DNA from: Micromonospora ferruginea
GTDB lineage: Bacteria; Actinomycetota; Actinomycetes; Mycobacteriales; Micromonosporaceae
Assembly: GCF_013694245.2 (NCBI RefSeq)
Contig: NZ_CP059322.2
Location: forward strand, 368,001-432,000
Reading direction: 5' to 3'
DNA length: 64,000 nucleotides
Both the position numbers and the translations under genes were made by a program. Under the pieces are notes generated by a model that was not told the DNA's origin, did not search any database, and was given only the letters and a program-made list of their open reading frames with translations. Shown here one piece after another: positions 16,524 through 24,506 of this stretch; the stretch's first letter is position 1, and each line of letters begins with the position of its first letter.

Positions 16524-18041
16524 ATGGACCGGCACGCGCCGGGAGACAGCCGGCGGCGCAACCTCGGCGCGCTGCTCCGGCGGGTGCACCTGGGCGGCCC
16601 GGTCTCCCGCGTCGGGCTCGCCGACTGGCTGGGCGTCAACCGCAGCACGGTCATGGGGCTCACGGCCGAGCTGGCCGCGGCCGGCCTGGTCCGCGAGGTG
16701 CCCGCCACGTCGGGTGGCCGTGCCGGGCGGCCGTCCTTCGTGGTGCGGCCGGAGTCCGAGGCCGTCCACGTGCTCGCCTTCGACATCGCGGTGGACCGGC
16801 TGGTGGCCGCCCGCGTCGGCCTGGGCGGGGCGGTGGCGGCCCGGCTGGCGGCCGACCGACCGCGGGCGGGCGCCGACCTCGACGCGGTGGTCTCGGTGCT
16901 CGCCGGCTTCGGGCGGGAGCTGAACCGGGGCGCGCCGCCCGGATCGGTGTGCGTGGGGGTCGGGGCGTCCTACTGCGGGATGATCCGGCCCGGGGACGGG
17001 ATGGTCCGGTTCGGACCCGACATGGGCTGGGTGGACCAGGCGTTCGGTGCCGAGCTGGCCCGCCGGCTGGACCTGGGCCTCCCGGTCCTGGTCGGCAACG
17101 AGGCCCACCTGGGCGCGATGGCGGAACACCAGCGCGGCGCCGGCATCGGCGTACAGAATCTGATCTACCTGCACGGCGACGTCGGCGTCGGTGGCGGGAT
17201 CATCGTCGGCGGGGACCTGCTCGACGGGGACGGCGGCTACGGCTCCGAGGTCGGGCACATGTTGGTCAACCCCGTTCGGGGGCGGCCGTGCGGTTGCGGC
17301 TCCCGGGGCTGCCTGGAGGCCGAGGTCGGCGAGCGGGCGCTGCTCGACGAGGCCGGCCGCCCGGCCGACCACCGGGGACGCGAGGCGGTACGCGCCGTGG
17401 TCGCCGCCGCCGGCGACGGTGACGCGGCGGACCTCGAGGCGCTCGGGCGGATCGGGGACTGGCTGGGGATCGGGGTGGCGAACCTGATCAACCTGTTCAA
17501 CCCCGGCGTGGTGATCTTCGGCGGGACGCTCCGTGAGGTGTTCCCGGCCGCGGCGGTGCACGTCGAGAACCGGATCGCCGCCAACGTGCTGCCCGTCTCC
17601 CGGGACAAGGCCCGCCTGGCCGTCTCGGCCCTGGGCTACGACGCCACCCTGATCGGCGCCGCCGACCTGGCCTTCACCCCCCTCCTCACCAACCCCTCTC
17701 CCCTGACCCCGCCCCGCCCGCCCTCGCCCGCCCCCGCCCCCGTCTGCCCCGTCGATCTTGGAGTTGTGGTCGTTGACAGAAGGGTCAATTCCGACCTTCG
17801 AGGCGCCACAACTCCAAGATCGACGGGGGTGGCAGGGCGGGGCAGGGGCAGGGCGGGGCGGGGCAGGGCGGGGCAGGGCGGGGTGGGGTGGGGTGGGGCG
17901 GCAGGGCGGGCGGGTCAGCCGCTCAGGCGGCGGGACAGCCAGGGCAGCAACGCGTCGGCCTGGAGGCGCTGGAACGCGCGCACGGTGGGGATGCCGGGCG
18001 GCGGCGGTTGCCGGGCGCCGTCGAGGAAGAAACCGGTGTAG
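16524..18041 (+). CDS. ROK family transcriptional regulator with repeat-derived C-terminal tail
   Basis: The regular ROK protein occupies about residues 1-395: an N-terminal winged HTH (RVGLADWLGVNRSTVMGLTA), the ATPase-like fold with VGVGASYCGMI, and the zinc-site motif CGCGSRGCLE (about 255). It should be a sugar-responsive regulator. ROK proteins end soon after a motif like GAADLAF, here at about 17680. The frame then runs on through a C-rich tract, the 23-bp inverted repeat (17747-17828) and a G-rich tract to 18041, giving roughly 110 extra low-complexity residues and a 127-bp overlap with the convergent gene. The start is uncertain: ATG 16524 (AAGGG upstream), ATG 16506 or GTG 16488. Confidence 0.82.
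   Translation: MDRHAPGDSRRRNLGALLRRVHLGGPVSRVGLADWLGVNRSTVMGLTAELAAAGLVREVPATSGGRAGRPSFVVRPESEAVHVLAFDIAVDRLVAARVGLGGAVAARLAADRPRAGADLDAVVSVLAGFGRELNRGAPPGSVCVGVGASYCGMIRPGDGMVRFGPDMGWVDQAFGAELARRLDLGLPVLVGNEAHLGAMAEHQRGAGIGVQNLIYLHGDVGVGGGIIVGGDLLDGDGGYGSEVGHMLVNPVRGRPCGCGSRGCLEAEVGERALLDEAGRPADHRGREAVRAVVAAAGDGDAADLEALGRIGDWLGIGVANLINLFNPGVVIFGGTLREVFPAAAVHVENRIAANVLPVSRDKARLAVSALGYDATLIGAADLAFTPLLTNPSPLTPPRPPSPAPAPVCPVDLGVVVVDRRVNSDLRGATTPRSTGVAGRGRGRAGRGRAGQGGVGWGGAAGRAGQPLRRRDSQGSNASAWRRWNARTVGMPGGGGCRAPSRKKPV
17747..17828. repeat. Palindromic element A: 23-bp perfect inverted repeat
   Basis: Arms at 17747-17769 and 17806-17828 are perfect inverted copies beginning CCCCGTCGATCTTGGAGTTG; the 36-nt spacer can pair further (GAAGGGTC with GACCTTC). 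A C-rich tract of about 60 nt precedes it and a G-rich tract (to about 17902) follows, themselves roughly complementary. The core GTCGATC-TG-AGTTG recurs in element B at 35880. It lies in the extended 3' end of the ROK gene. Confidence 0.85.
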
Positions 18042-18838
18042 CCGGCGAGCGCCCCGGTCAGGTCGGCCGGGTCGACGTGCGCGGTGAGCGGCGAGGTGGC
18101 GAGTAGCAGGTCCGGGTCGTGGCCGCCGTACACCTGCACGTTGACGACGGTGAGCAGGGTGTCCAGCCAGGCCGGCCCGCGGCAGGCCCAGGGCCAGTCG
18201 ACCACGGTGACCGTGCCGTCCGGGCCGAGCAGCAGGTTGTCGGCGCGGACGTCGAGGTGGCAGAGCGTGTCGCCGGCCAGGGCGGCGAGGCCCTGGTCGG
18301 CGGCGGCGCACAGCTCGTCCAGGTGGGCCCGGGCCCACGGGTCCAGATCGGCCGGCGGGTCGTCGGCGATCCGCCGCCAGCCGCCGAAGTCGTCGGCGAG
18401 CGCGTCGGCCGCGGTGGTGGTCGCGACGGCGGGGGCCGGCGTCAGCGTCGCGGCCACGGTCTCCAGGGTGGACAGCGCGGCGGCCAGCTCGGCGGCGTCC
18501 CACGGGGTGACCGGATGCCGGCCCGCCACGTCGGCGTAGACCAGCGTGATCCAGTGGCCGTCGTCGTGGCTGCCGAGCAGGCGGGGCGCTGGCGTACCCG
18601 CCGGCAGGGCGGCGGCGATCCGGGCCTCGGCCCGGTGCATCGCCGGGCTGCGGTCGTTCTGCGTCGGGCTGACCGACTTGACGAAGGCCCGGCCGCCGCG
18701 CGCGGTGCGGACCCGGTCGGCGGTACCGGGGGAGAAGCCGCCCGGCTGTGAATCGGCCGCCACCACCCGGTCGCCGAGGATCGTCTCGACGGCGGCGCGG
18801 ACGTGGGGCGGCAGCTCGTGCCAGTGCAGTCGGCTCAC
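17915..18838 (-). CDS. Aminoglycoside/choline-kinase-fold phosphotransferase
   Basis: The 307-residue protein has the APH fold: FSPGTADRV with RAFVKSV (ATP lysine, about residue 55), catalytic loop LCHLDVRADNLLLG (about 193-206; the HxDxxxxN Asp and Asn are intact) and VVDWPWACRG, where the metal-binding DxD of typical members is DWP. The substrate is unknown. The GTG at 18838 begins VSRLHWHELPPHVR; a GGGG tract precedes it. A DHFR-like gene lies upstream on the same strand with a GGGGCCCC repeat between. Its 3' end overlaps the aberrant tail of the ROK gene. Confidence 0.82.
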   Translation of the reverse strand: MSRLHWHELPPHVRAAVETILGDRVVAADSQPGGFSPGTADRVRTARGGRAFVKSVSPTQNDRSPAMHRAEARIAAALPAGTPAPRLLGSHDDGHWITLVYADVAGRHPVTPWDAAELAAALSTLETVAATLTPAPAVATTTAADALADDFGGWRRIADDPPADLDPWARAHLDELCAAADQGLAALAGDTLCHLDVRADNLLLGPDGTVTVVDWPWACRGPAWLDTLLTVVNVQVYGGHDPDLLLATSPLTAHVDPADLTGALAGYTGFFLDGARQPPPPGIPTVRAFQRLQADALLPWLSRRLSG

Positions 18839-18884
18839 CGCCCCACGGTGCCGTGCCGTTGCTTGCCTGGGCAACCGGGTTACC

Positions 18885-18949
18885 GCGGGCCCCTTGTTAA
18901 AAGGGGGCCCCTCCTCTACCGAATGCGTTAACAGGGGGCCCCGCCTTAC
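18885..18949. repeat. GGGGCCCC/TTAACG palindromic repeat, copy 1
   Basis: Three GGGCCCC blocks are separated by TTAA-containing segments; the middle spacer is CTCTACCGAATGCGTTAAC. It lies between two minus-strand genes, 47 bp before the kinase start and reaching the stop of the DHFR-like gene. Same family as copies at 24955, 28803, 43861, 54719 and 57052. Confidence 0.85.
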
Positions 18950-19515
18950 CGCGCGTAGCGCAGCACCACGACGTCGCTGTCGAACGGGCGCGTGGCGGTG
19001 AGCGTGAACCGGTGGGGTGCGAAGCCCCGCGCGACGAGTGGGATGCCGCTGCCCGCCACGACCGGGTTGAGCTTGACCACCAACTCGTCGACCTCGTCGA
19101 AAAGCTGGCCGGCGAGGTGGCCGCCGCCGCAGAGCCAGATGTCGCCGCCGGGTCGCGTCTTCAGGTCGCGGACGAACGCCACCGGGTCGCCGGCCACCAC
19201 CTCCACGTCCGGGTGGTCGGCCGGGGCCAGGGTGCGGCTGAAGACGTACTGCCGCAGGTGGGCGTAGGGGCTGGTGACGCCGATCGCCAGGCCCGGCTGG
19301 TAGGTGCCGCGGCCCATCAGCACGGTGTCGAAGCGGCCGGTGGGCGGGGAGGCGACGCCGAGCTGGGCGTGGGCGAACGTGGGCAGCGTCTGCGGCCACT
19401 CGGTCGCCAGGTAGGGCGCCACGTCCGGCGCCAGCGGAAGGAAGTCGAACGATCCGTCGGGGGCGGCGATGAAGCCGTCGAGGGTGGTGGCGACGAAGTA
19501 CACGAGCTTACGCAA
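18946..19515 (-). CDS. Dihydrofolate reductase/RibD C-terminal family protein
   Basis: The 189-residue protein has the RibD-C/DHFR pattern: RKLVYFVATTLDGFIAAPDG at the N-terminus, TVLMGRGTYQPG (about 75), YVFSRTL, and the glycine-rich IWLCGGGHLAGQLFDEVDEL (about 125-144). It is a likely NADPH-dependent reductase of unknown substrate. A TTG at 19515 is taken as start because GGAG is 7 nt upstream and the family begins RKLVYF; the GTG at 19575 would overlap the operator of the divergent TetR gene. The pair with TetR suggests inducible expression. Confidence 0.8.
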   Translation of the reverse strand: MRKLVYFVATTLDGFIAAPDGSFDFLPLAPDVAPYLATEWPQTLPTFAHAQLGVASPPTGRFDTVLMGRGTYQPGLAIGVTSPYAHLRQYVFSRTLAPADHPDVEVVAGDPVAFVRDLKTRPGGDIWLCGGGHLAGQLFDEVDELVVKLNPVVAGSGIPLVARGFAPHRFTLTATRPFDSDVVVLRYAR

Positions 19516-19536
19516 ACCGGCTCCGATGTCTGAGGT

Positions 19537-19586
19537 AATCACGACGGCTGTCGTGGTTCGACGAATGTACAACACCTGTCGTGGTT
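19537..19586. promoter_or_regulatory. Putative TetR operator between DHFR-like and TetR genes
   Basis: A near-perfect inverted repeat AATCACGAC-N4-GTCGTGGTT spans 19537-19558, and CTGTCGTGGTT is repeated 28 bp downstream (19576-19586). The block separates the two divergent genes, a usual place for TetR autoregulation. Confidence 0.5.
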
Positions 19587-19591
19587 GGTGC

Positions 19592-19597
19592 TAGGCT
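19592..19597 (+). promoter_or_regulatory. Putative -10 box of the TetR gene
   Basis: TAGGCT lies 7 nt before the GTG at 19605, with no ribosome binding site between, indicating a leaderless transcript. It directly follows the second operator half. Confidence 0.4.
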
Positions 19598-19604
19598 CGG
19601 CGGC

Positions 19605-20189
19605 GTGGCCCGGAACACCGAACGCCGTACCCTGCTCGCCGACGCCGGCCTGCGGGTCCTCGCCGCCGCCGGCGCGCGCGGGCTGACCCACCGTGCCGTC
19701 GACGCCGAGGCCGGCGTGCCCACCGGCACCGCCTCCAACTACTTCCCGTCGCGCGCCGCGCTGCTCGCCGGCCTCGCCGAGCAGATCTTCGACCGGATGG
19801 CGCCCGACCCGGCCGTGCTGGCCGACCTCGGCCGCCGGGAACCGTCGCTCGCGCTGGTCACCGACTACCTGCGCGACGTCGTCGCCCGCACCACGCGAGA
19901 GCCGGACCTCACCCGGGCGCTGCTGGAGCTGCGGCTCGAGGCCGCCCGCCGGCCCGAGCTGCGCGCCGCGCTCGGCGACGTGCTCCGCCGGGGGTACGCC
20001 GACGACGTCGCCTTCCACGTCGCCGCCGCCCTGCCCGGCGGGGCGTACGAGGTGGCGCTGCTGCACTACGCCGTCGACGGGCTCCTGCTCGACCTGCTCA
20101 CCACCTCGATCGACGCCGGGTTCGACCCCGACCGGGTGGTCGCCACCCTCGTCGCCCGCCTGGTCGGCGCGGCCGCCCCCGGCGACTAG
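19605..20189 (+). CDS. TetR family transcriptional regulator
   Basis: The 194-residue protein has an N-terminal TetR HTH (GARGLTHRAVDAEAGVPTGT then ASNYFPSRAALL, about 22-53) and an all-helical ligand domain of the TetR_C type. It most likely represses the divergent DHFR-like gene and itself through the CTGTCGTGGTT repeats. The GTG at 19605 (VARNTERR) is preferred over the ATG-like start at 19581, which lies in the operator. Its TAG stop shares a CTAG tetranucleotide with the TAG stop of the convergent gene. Confidence 0.88.
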   Translation: MARNTERRTLLADAGLRVLAAAGARGLTHRAVDAEAGVPTGTASNYFPSRAALLAGLAEQIFDRMAPDPAVLADLGRREPSLALVTDYLRDVVARTTREPDLTRALLELRLEAARRPELRAALGDVLRRGYADDVAFHVAAALPGGAYEVALLHYAVDGLLLDLLTTSIDAGFDPDRVVATLVARLVGAAAPGD

Positions 20190-21469
20190 CCGGCGGTGGC
20201 GGGCCGGGACAGCCGGCGGAAGAGGTCGTCGTCCCGGCGGAGCAGCCTGCCCAGGGCTCGCAGACCCATGTAGAGCGGCATGGATGCCGCAGCCGCCACG
20301 TCCGCCGGCAGGCAGTCGAGCGAATCCGGGTCGCGTCGGAGCAGGTCGAGGTCGAGCGGGCAGTCGTAGGTCAGGGCCTGCACGTACGGCGTCTCCACCA
20401 GCCGCACGTCGACACCGACCAGATCGTCGGAGGAGACGGTGAGTTCGGTCAGGCCGACGTACTCCGGCTTGCCGCCACGGTTGAGCCACCGGAAGTAGCC
20501 CGACACCAGCGTGTCGCCCAACTGGTGCGGGGCGAGATGGCTCTCCTCCATCAGCTCCCGGCGCATCGCCGAGCTGAGAAAATCGGTGAACCGGGCACCC
20601 GGCGGCCGGTCGTGCACGTCGGTCAGGTCCACCGATCCCGAGCCGGCCGGCGCGGCCAGCCCACCGACCGCCGCCTCGGCCTCCGGCTGCTGCCACCCCA
20701 GGACGAGCCGCCGATCGGTGGTCAGCGCCAGCGTGGACACCCCGATCACGTTCGCGAGCCGGCTCTGCGACAGCGGCAGCAGCCGCCCGTCCTCCCCGTA
20801 GGGCAGGCTGCTGCCGTCCAGGTGTGTCGCGCCGGTCGCCCGGTCCAGCACCCGCCAGCCGAACAGGTAGTTGCTGCACAGAAGCGTGTAGTAGTCGGTG
20901 CGGCTGAGTCCGATCTCGCCCTGCCGGAGCACGCTCGGCGTCAGGTCGACGTCCTGGCGCACCAGGGCTCCGTTGAACGTCCGTCGCCGGCGTACGCGAG
21001 CGGCGAGGATCGGTCCGGCGTGGGCGGCCAGCCGCCGGGGCAGCCCGTGTCGCTCGTCCGACCAGCCGTAGGTCGCCCCGGCCCGCGGCAGCGCCTCGTC
21101 GACGTCGGGTCGGCACCACGCCACCTCGCGGTGATCCGTGGGGAGGCGTACCAGATGTTCCTGCTCGTCCACGGCGGGTGTCGGCACATCCCGCCGCTGC
21201 ACCAGCCGTACCCGGCCCCGACGCAACGCCCACCACTCGGGCGCCAGCAGGAGCACCGAGAGCAGGACTCCGGCCAGGCCGGACAGCAGCGCCGGGAGCG
21301 ACCCGAGCGGTGTCGAGACCAGGCCCAGCACACCCAGCAGAAGGCCGGCGACGGCGGCGTACCAGGTCCAGCGGTGCCGGGCGAGCGCCAGGCGGAGCTG
21401 CCACCAGCCCCGGAAGCCCACCAGCAGCAACCAGATCCGCCCGTGCCGTATCCCGCCGGCCCCTGCCAT
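20186..21469 (-). CDS. Membrane protein with Nudix-like C-terminal domain
   Basis: The 427-residue protein begins MAGAGGIRHGR and has two or three hydrophobic helices within residues 8-90 (including AAVAGLLLGVLGLV and LLSGLAGVLLSVLLLA). The soluble C-terminal part contains ALTTDRRLVLGWQ, a segment MRRELMEESHL like the REXXEE core of a Nudix box (about residue 300), and later VGLTELTV. Without the complete GX5E half of the box, hydrolase activity is uncertain. It could be a membrane-tethered Nudix-fold sensor or pseudo-enzyme. GAGGGCGG precedes the ATG at 21469. Confidence 0.6.
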   Translation of the reverse strand: MAGAGGIRHGRIWLLLVGFRGWWQLRLALARHRWTWYAAVAGLLLGVLGLVSTPLGSLPALLSGLAGVLLSVLLLAPEWWALRRGRVRLVQRRDVPTPAVDEQEHLVRLPTDHREVAWCRPDVDEALPRAGATYGWSDERHGLPRRLAAHAGPILAARVRRRRTFNGALVRQDVDLTPSVLRQGEIGLSRTDYYTLLCSNYLFGWRVLDRATGATHLDGSSLPYGEDGRLLPLSQSRLANVIGVSTLALTTDRRLVLGWQQPEAEAAVGGLAAPAGSGSVDLTDVHDRPPGARFTDFLSSAMRRELMEESHLAPHQLGDTLVSGYFRWLNRGGKPEYVGLTELTVSSDDLVGVDVRLVETPYVQALTYDCPLDLDLLRRDPDSLDCLPADVAAAASMPLYMGLRALGRLLRRDDDLFRRLSRPATAG

Positions 21470-21610
21470 GCCACCGCCCTCAAGCTCGCCGGCCGCACAC
21501 GCTAGCCGAGAACTTCTCGACCGGCTGTCCGGTTCGGTCACCTCGCCCGCAGGCATGTGTCCCGGGGCTGCGGGAAAGCACGTCCGGACGCCCCTGGGAA
21601 GGAGCATCGG

Positions 21611-22756
21611 ATGAGGGAAGGCACCGGACTGACCATCGGTGTGCTCGGGTCGTACGGAGGTCGCAACCTCGGCGACGAGGCGATCCTCACCGGTCTCCTG
21701 GCCGACCTGCGCCAGCACGAGCCGAACGCACGGATCATCGTGTTCTCCCGCAACCCCGCGCACACCGCGCTGGCCCACCCCGAGGTCGAGGCGGTGCCAT
21801 GGGAGGGCGTCAGCCGGGTCGACTCGTCCCAGGTGCTCAACCAGCTCGACCTGCTCATCCTGGGCGGCGGCGGGATCCTCTACGACCGGGAGGCCCGGCG
21901 CTACCTGCGGGTGGTCCGGGTCGCCCAGGAGCGGGGCCTGCCGCTGCTGACCTACGCGGTCGGGGTGGGCCCGCTCACCGACGGGGTGGACACCGGCATG
22001 GTGCGCGAGACGCTGGCGCAGGCCGTCGAGGTGACCGTCCGCGACCAGGAGTCCCGGATGGTGCTGGAGGAGGCAGGCCTGGTCAATCCGATCACCGTGA
22101 CCGGCGACCCGGCGTTCCTGTTGCAGCCGGAGGAGTTCCCCGCGCAGTGGCTGCGCGAGGAGGGCGTGCCGGCCGGGTCCCGGCTGGTCGGGCTGAGCGT
22201 GCGCGAGCCGGGCCGGGCCGCGGAACGCCTCGACGTCGACGGCTACCACCGGCTGCTCGCCCAGATCGGCGACTTCCTGGTGCACCGGATCGACGCGCAC
22301 GTGCTGTTCGTGCCGATGGAACGCGACGACATCCGACACTCGCACGGGGTGCTGTCCCACATGATCGCCGCGGACCGGGGCCGGATCCTGCACGGTGACT
22401 ACCGCCCGGCGCAGATCCTCGGCCTGATGCGCCACTTCGACCTGGCGGTCGGGATGCGACTGCACTTCCTGATCTTCGCGGCCATGATGAACACGCCGTT
22501 CCTGCCGCTGCCGTACGCCGGCAAGGTCTTCGACCTGGCCCAGCGGCTCGGCGTGCCGGCGCTGCGGGGCATGGAGCGGGAGGTGGAGGGCCCGCTGCTG
22601 GCCGAGGTGGACCGGCTGTGGGACGAGCGGGCGGCCCGGGCCGACGAGACGGCCCGCCGGGTGGCCGAGGTGTGCGACCAGGCGCGCGGCACCTCGCAGG
22701 TGACCCGCAGCGTGCTGGACAGCATCCGGGCCCGCGCGATGGCCCCGGCGGCCTGA
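21611..22756 (+). CDS. CsaB-like polysaccharide pyruvyl transferase family protein
   Basis: The 381-residue protein has the pyruvyl-transferase signature: GVLGSYGGRNLGDEAILTGL at the N-terminus, LDLLILGGGGILYDREA (about 78), and RHFDLAVGMRLHFLIFAA (about 277) with the conserved Arg and His. The family moves pyruvate from phosphoenolpyruvate to a sugar of a cell-surface polymer; in S-layer bacteria CsaB does this for SLH anchoring. No glycosyltransferase or polymer locus is adjacent, so the acceptor is unknown. AAGGAG is 6-10 nt before the ATG at 21611. Confidence 0.85.
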   Translation: MREGTGLTIGVLGSYGGRNLGDEAILTGLLADLRQHEPNARIIVFSRNPAHTALAHPEVEAVPWEGVSRVDSSQVLNQLDLLILGGGGILYDREARRYLRVVRVAQERGLPLLTYAVGVGPLTDGVDTGMVRETLAQAVEVTVRDQESRMVLEEAGLVNPITVTGDPAFLLQPEEFPAQWLREEGVPAGSRLVGLSVREPGRAAERLDVDGYHRLLAQIGDFLVHRIDAHVLFVPMERDDIRHSHGVLSHMIAADRGRILHGDYRPAQILGLMRHFDLAVGMRLHFLIFAAMMNTPFLPLPYAGKVFDLAQRLGVPALRGMEREVEGPLLAEVDRLWDERAARADETARRVAEVCDQARGTSQVTRSVLDSIRARAMAPAA

Positions 22757-22766
22757 GCCGGCGCGG

Positions 22767-22973
22767 TCAGACCGCCGGACCGCGCCAGGTGTAGATCCAC
22801 TCGTGGTCCGGCCGGTCGTCCGACTCCAGCTCGTAGATCTGGGCCTCCGCCAGCCCGCCCGGCCCGAGGTGGTGGTGGGTCAGCGGCGGGCGGCCGTTGC
22901 TGTCCAGCTCGACCGTGACGGTGTCGCCGTCGGCCGCGCCGCCCACCAGGGGGATCTGCACCGTGGAAGCCAT
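22767..22973 (-). CDS. Small conserved protein of unknown function
   Basis: The 68-residue protein begins MASTVQIPLVGGAADGD and ends HEWIYTWRGPAV. It has no signal peptide, helix or Cys cluster; alternating hydrophobic residues (TVTVELD, AQIYELE, EWIYTW) suggest a small beta-rich fold. I cannot name the family. The reading frame extends upstream to 23084 but the ATG at 22973 is the first that leaves the neighbouring promoter free. Convergent with the pyruvyl transferase gene, with both stops in a bulged hairpin (22753-22770). Confidence 0.6.
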   Translation of the reverse strand: MASTVQIPLVGGAADGDTVTVELDSNGRPPLTHHHLGPGGLAEAQIYELESDDRPDHEWIYTWRGPAV

Positions 22974-23044
22974 GCGCCCATCCTGCCCCGGCCGGCAGGC
23001 GCGCGCAGCGGATAGCGGGGCAGCGGGCCGCCCGTCCGGGCGAC

Positions 23045-23050
23045 TAGGGT
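23045..23050 (+). promoter_or_regulatory. Putative -10 box, leaderless start at 23057
   Basis: TAGGGT lies 6 nt before the ATG at 23057 and no ribosome binding site is present. Confidence 0.4.
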
Positions 23051-23056
23051 TCGGCA

Positions 23057-23578
23057 ATGGCGACCCCGACGATCGATCCGACACTCGGTCCGGTCCTCGC
23101 CCGCACGGGCGACGAACGGGCGATCCTTGACGCGTTCCTCGACTTCCACCGCGCCACCGTGCTGCGCAAGGTGGGCGGCCTCGCCGACGCCGACGCCGCC
23201 CGGCGGCTGGTGCCCTCGCTGACCACCCTGGCCGGGCTGCTCAAGCACCTGACCGTGGTCGAGACCAACTGGTTCGCCCGACTGTTCGACCCGCAGCCGG
23301 GCGATGTCTACCTCACCTCCCAGGCCGACGCCGACGCCAGCCACACGGTCGGCCCCGACGACACGGTCGCGGGGCTCGCCGCGGCCTACGAGGCGGCCTG
23401 CGCCCGCTCCCGGGCGATCGCCGCCCGCGTCGACCTCGGTCACGTGGTGCCGCACCCGCAGCTCGGCGAGGTGTCGCTGCGCTGGGTGCTGGTGCACCTG
23501 ATCGAGGAGACCGCCCGGCACGCCGGGCACGCCGACATCCTGCGCGAGCTGACCGACGGTGAGACCGGCGCGATCTGA
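23057..23578 (+). CDS. DinB/DUF664 family protein
   Basis: The 173-residue protein fits the DinB-like four-helix bundle of the DUF664 group: an N-terminal helix with FLDFHRATVLRKVGGL, LKHLTVVETNWFARLF (about 67-82) and the C-terminal LIEETARHAGHADILRELTD (about 148-167). The three His in KHLT, TARH and AGHAD are the usual metal ligands, so a divalent-metal site is likely. Many actinobacterial members are mycothiol-dependent enzymes or have no known role. Its stop and that of the convergent PfkB gene form the 11-bp palindrome CTGAGCCTCAG. Confidence 0.83.
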   Translation: MATPTIDPTLGPVLARTGDERAILDAFLDFHRATVLRKVGGLADADAARRLVPSLTTLAGLLKHLTVVETNWFARLFDPQPGDVYLTSQADADASHTVGPDDTVAGLAAAYEAACARSRAIAARVDLGHVVPHPQLGEVSLRWVLVHLIEETARHAGHADILRELTDGETGAI

Positions 23579-23581
23579 GCC

Positions 23582-24442
23582 TCAGGCCCGGGGCAGCAGC
23601 CCGTCCGGATACTCCATCCCGTCGTGGGTGCACGCGGCGGCGGCCACCCGGGCGGCGTACCGGGCCGCGTCCCGCGGGGCGGCCCCGCGCAGCCGGGCGG
23701 CGATCAGGCCGGCGGCGAACGCGTCCCCGGCGCCGTTGGTGTCGACCACCGGCGCCGGCGGCGTCGCGGCGGGCACGTGCGCGGGTGGCGCATCCGGCGT
23801 GTGCAGCGTCGCGCCGGCCGCCCCGCCGGTGACCAGCACCGTGCGCGGCGCGAGCGCGGCGGCCTCCGTGCCGGCCCGCTCGCCCAGCTTCACGTCGCTG
23901 ACGAAGACCAGGTCGGCGGCCTCGGCGAACGGGCGGTGGTAGTCGTTGTCGCCGTCCCAGTCGTGCAGGTCGGTGGAGAGCGACGCCGCGCCGCGCAGCA
24001 CCGGCAGCGCGTCCCGGGCCCAATCCATGATCGACACGTGCACGTGGGCCGCCCCGGCGACCAGCGCGGCCAGCTCCGCCTCGGCGAACGGCGGCGGGCC
24101 GGACCAGGGTCGGGGGTCGTAGAGCGACATCCGGCGGCCGGCCGGGTCGACCAGGTTCACCGAGCGCCGGGTGCCGGCGGGCGCGTCCACCAGCACGGTC
24201 CGCACCGACGTCCGCGCCAGCGCCGCGCGCACCACGTCGCCGGCCGGGTCCGCGCCCAGCACGTCGACGAGCGTCACCCGCAGGCCCAGCGCGTGCGCGG
24301 CCAGCGCCACCCCGGCGCCGGTGTTGCCGATCCGCAGCTCCACCGGCGGCACGGTCAGCGAGTCGGCGGCGGGCAGCGGCAGCGCGGGCACCCGGGCGCG
24401 CACGTCCACGCCCAACCCCCCGATCACGAGCAGGTCGACCAT
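23582..24442 (-). CDS. PfkB family carbohydrate/nucleoside kinase
   Basis: The 286-residue protein has the ribokinase-like fold: start VIGGLGVDVRARVPALP, the glycine pair in IGNTGAGVALAAHALG (about 40), and the C-terminal signature VVDTNGAGDAFAAGLIAA (about 235) with the catalytic Asp of GAGD. It should phosphorylate a sugar or nucleoside with ATP in the cytoplasm. No transporter or catabolic gene is near to name the substrate. The ATG at 24442 is preferred; a longer frame to 24949 is the antisense of the helicase gene. Confidence 0.85.
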   Translation of the reverse strand: MVDLLVIGGLGVDVRARVPALPLPAADSLTVPPVELRIGNTGAGVALAAHALGLRVTLVDVLGADPAGDVVRAALARTSVRTVLVDAPAGTRRSVNLVDPAGRRMSLYDPRPWSGPPPFAEAELAALVAGAAHVHVSIMDWARDALPVLRGAASLSTDLHDWDGDNDYHRPFAEAADLVFVSDVKLGERAGTEAAALAPRTVLVTGGAAGATLHTPDAPPAHVPAATPPAPVVDTNGAGDAFAAGLIAARLRGAAPRDAARYAARVAAAACTHDGMEYPDGLLPRA

Positions 24443-24506
24443 GGCGCCGACGATAGCCGCACCCGGCCGCCTATTCTGGCCCCGGACGTCGTCGAGGGGG
24501 AAGCGC

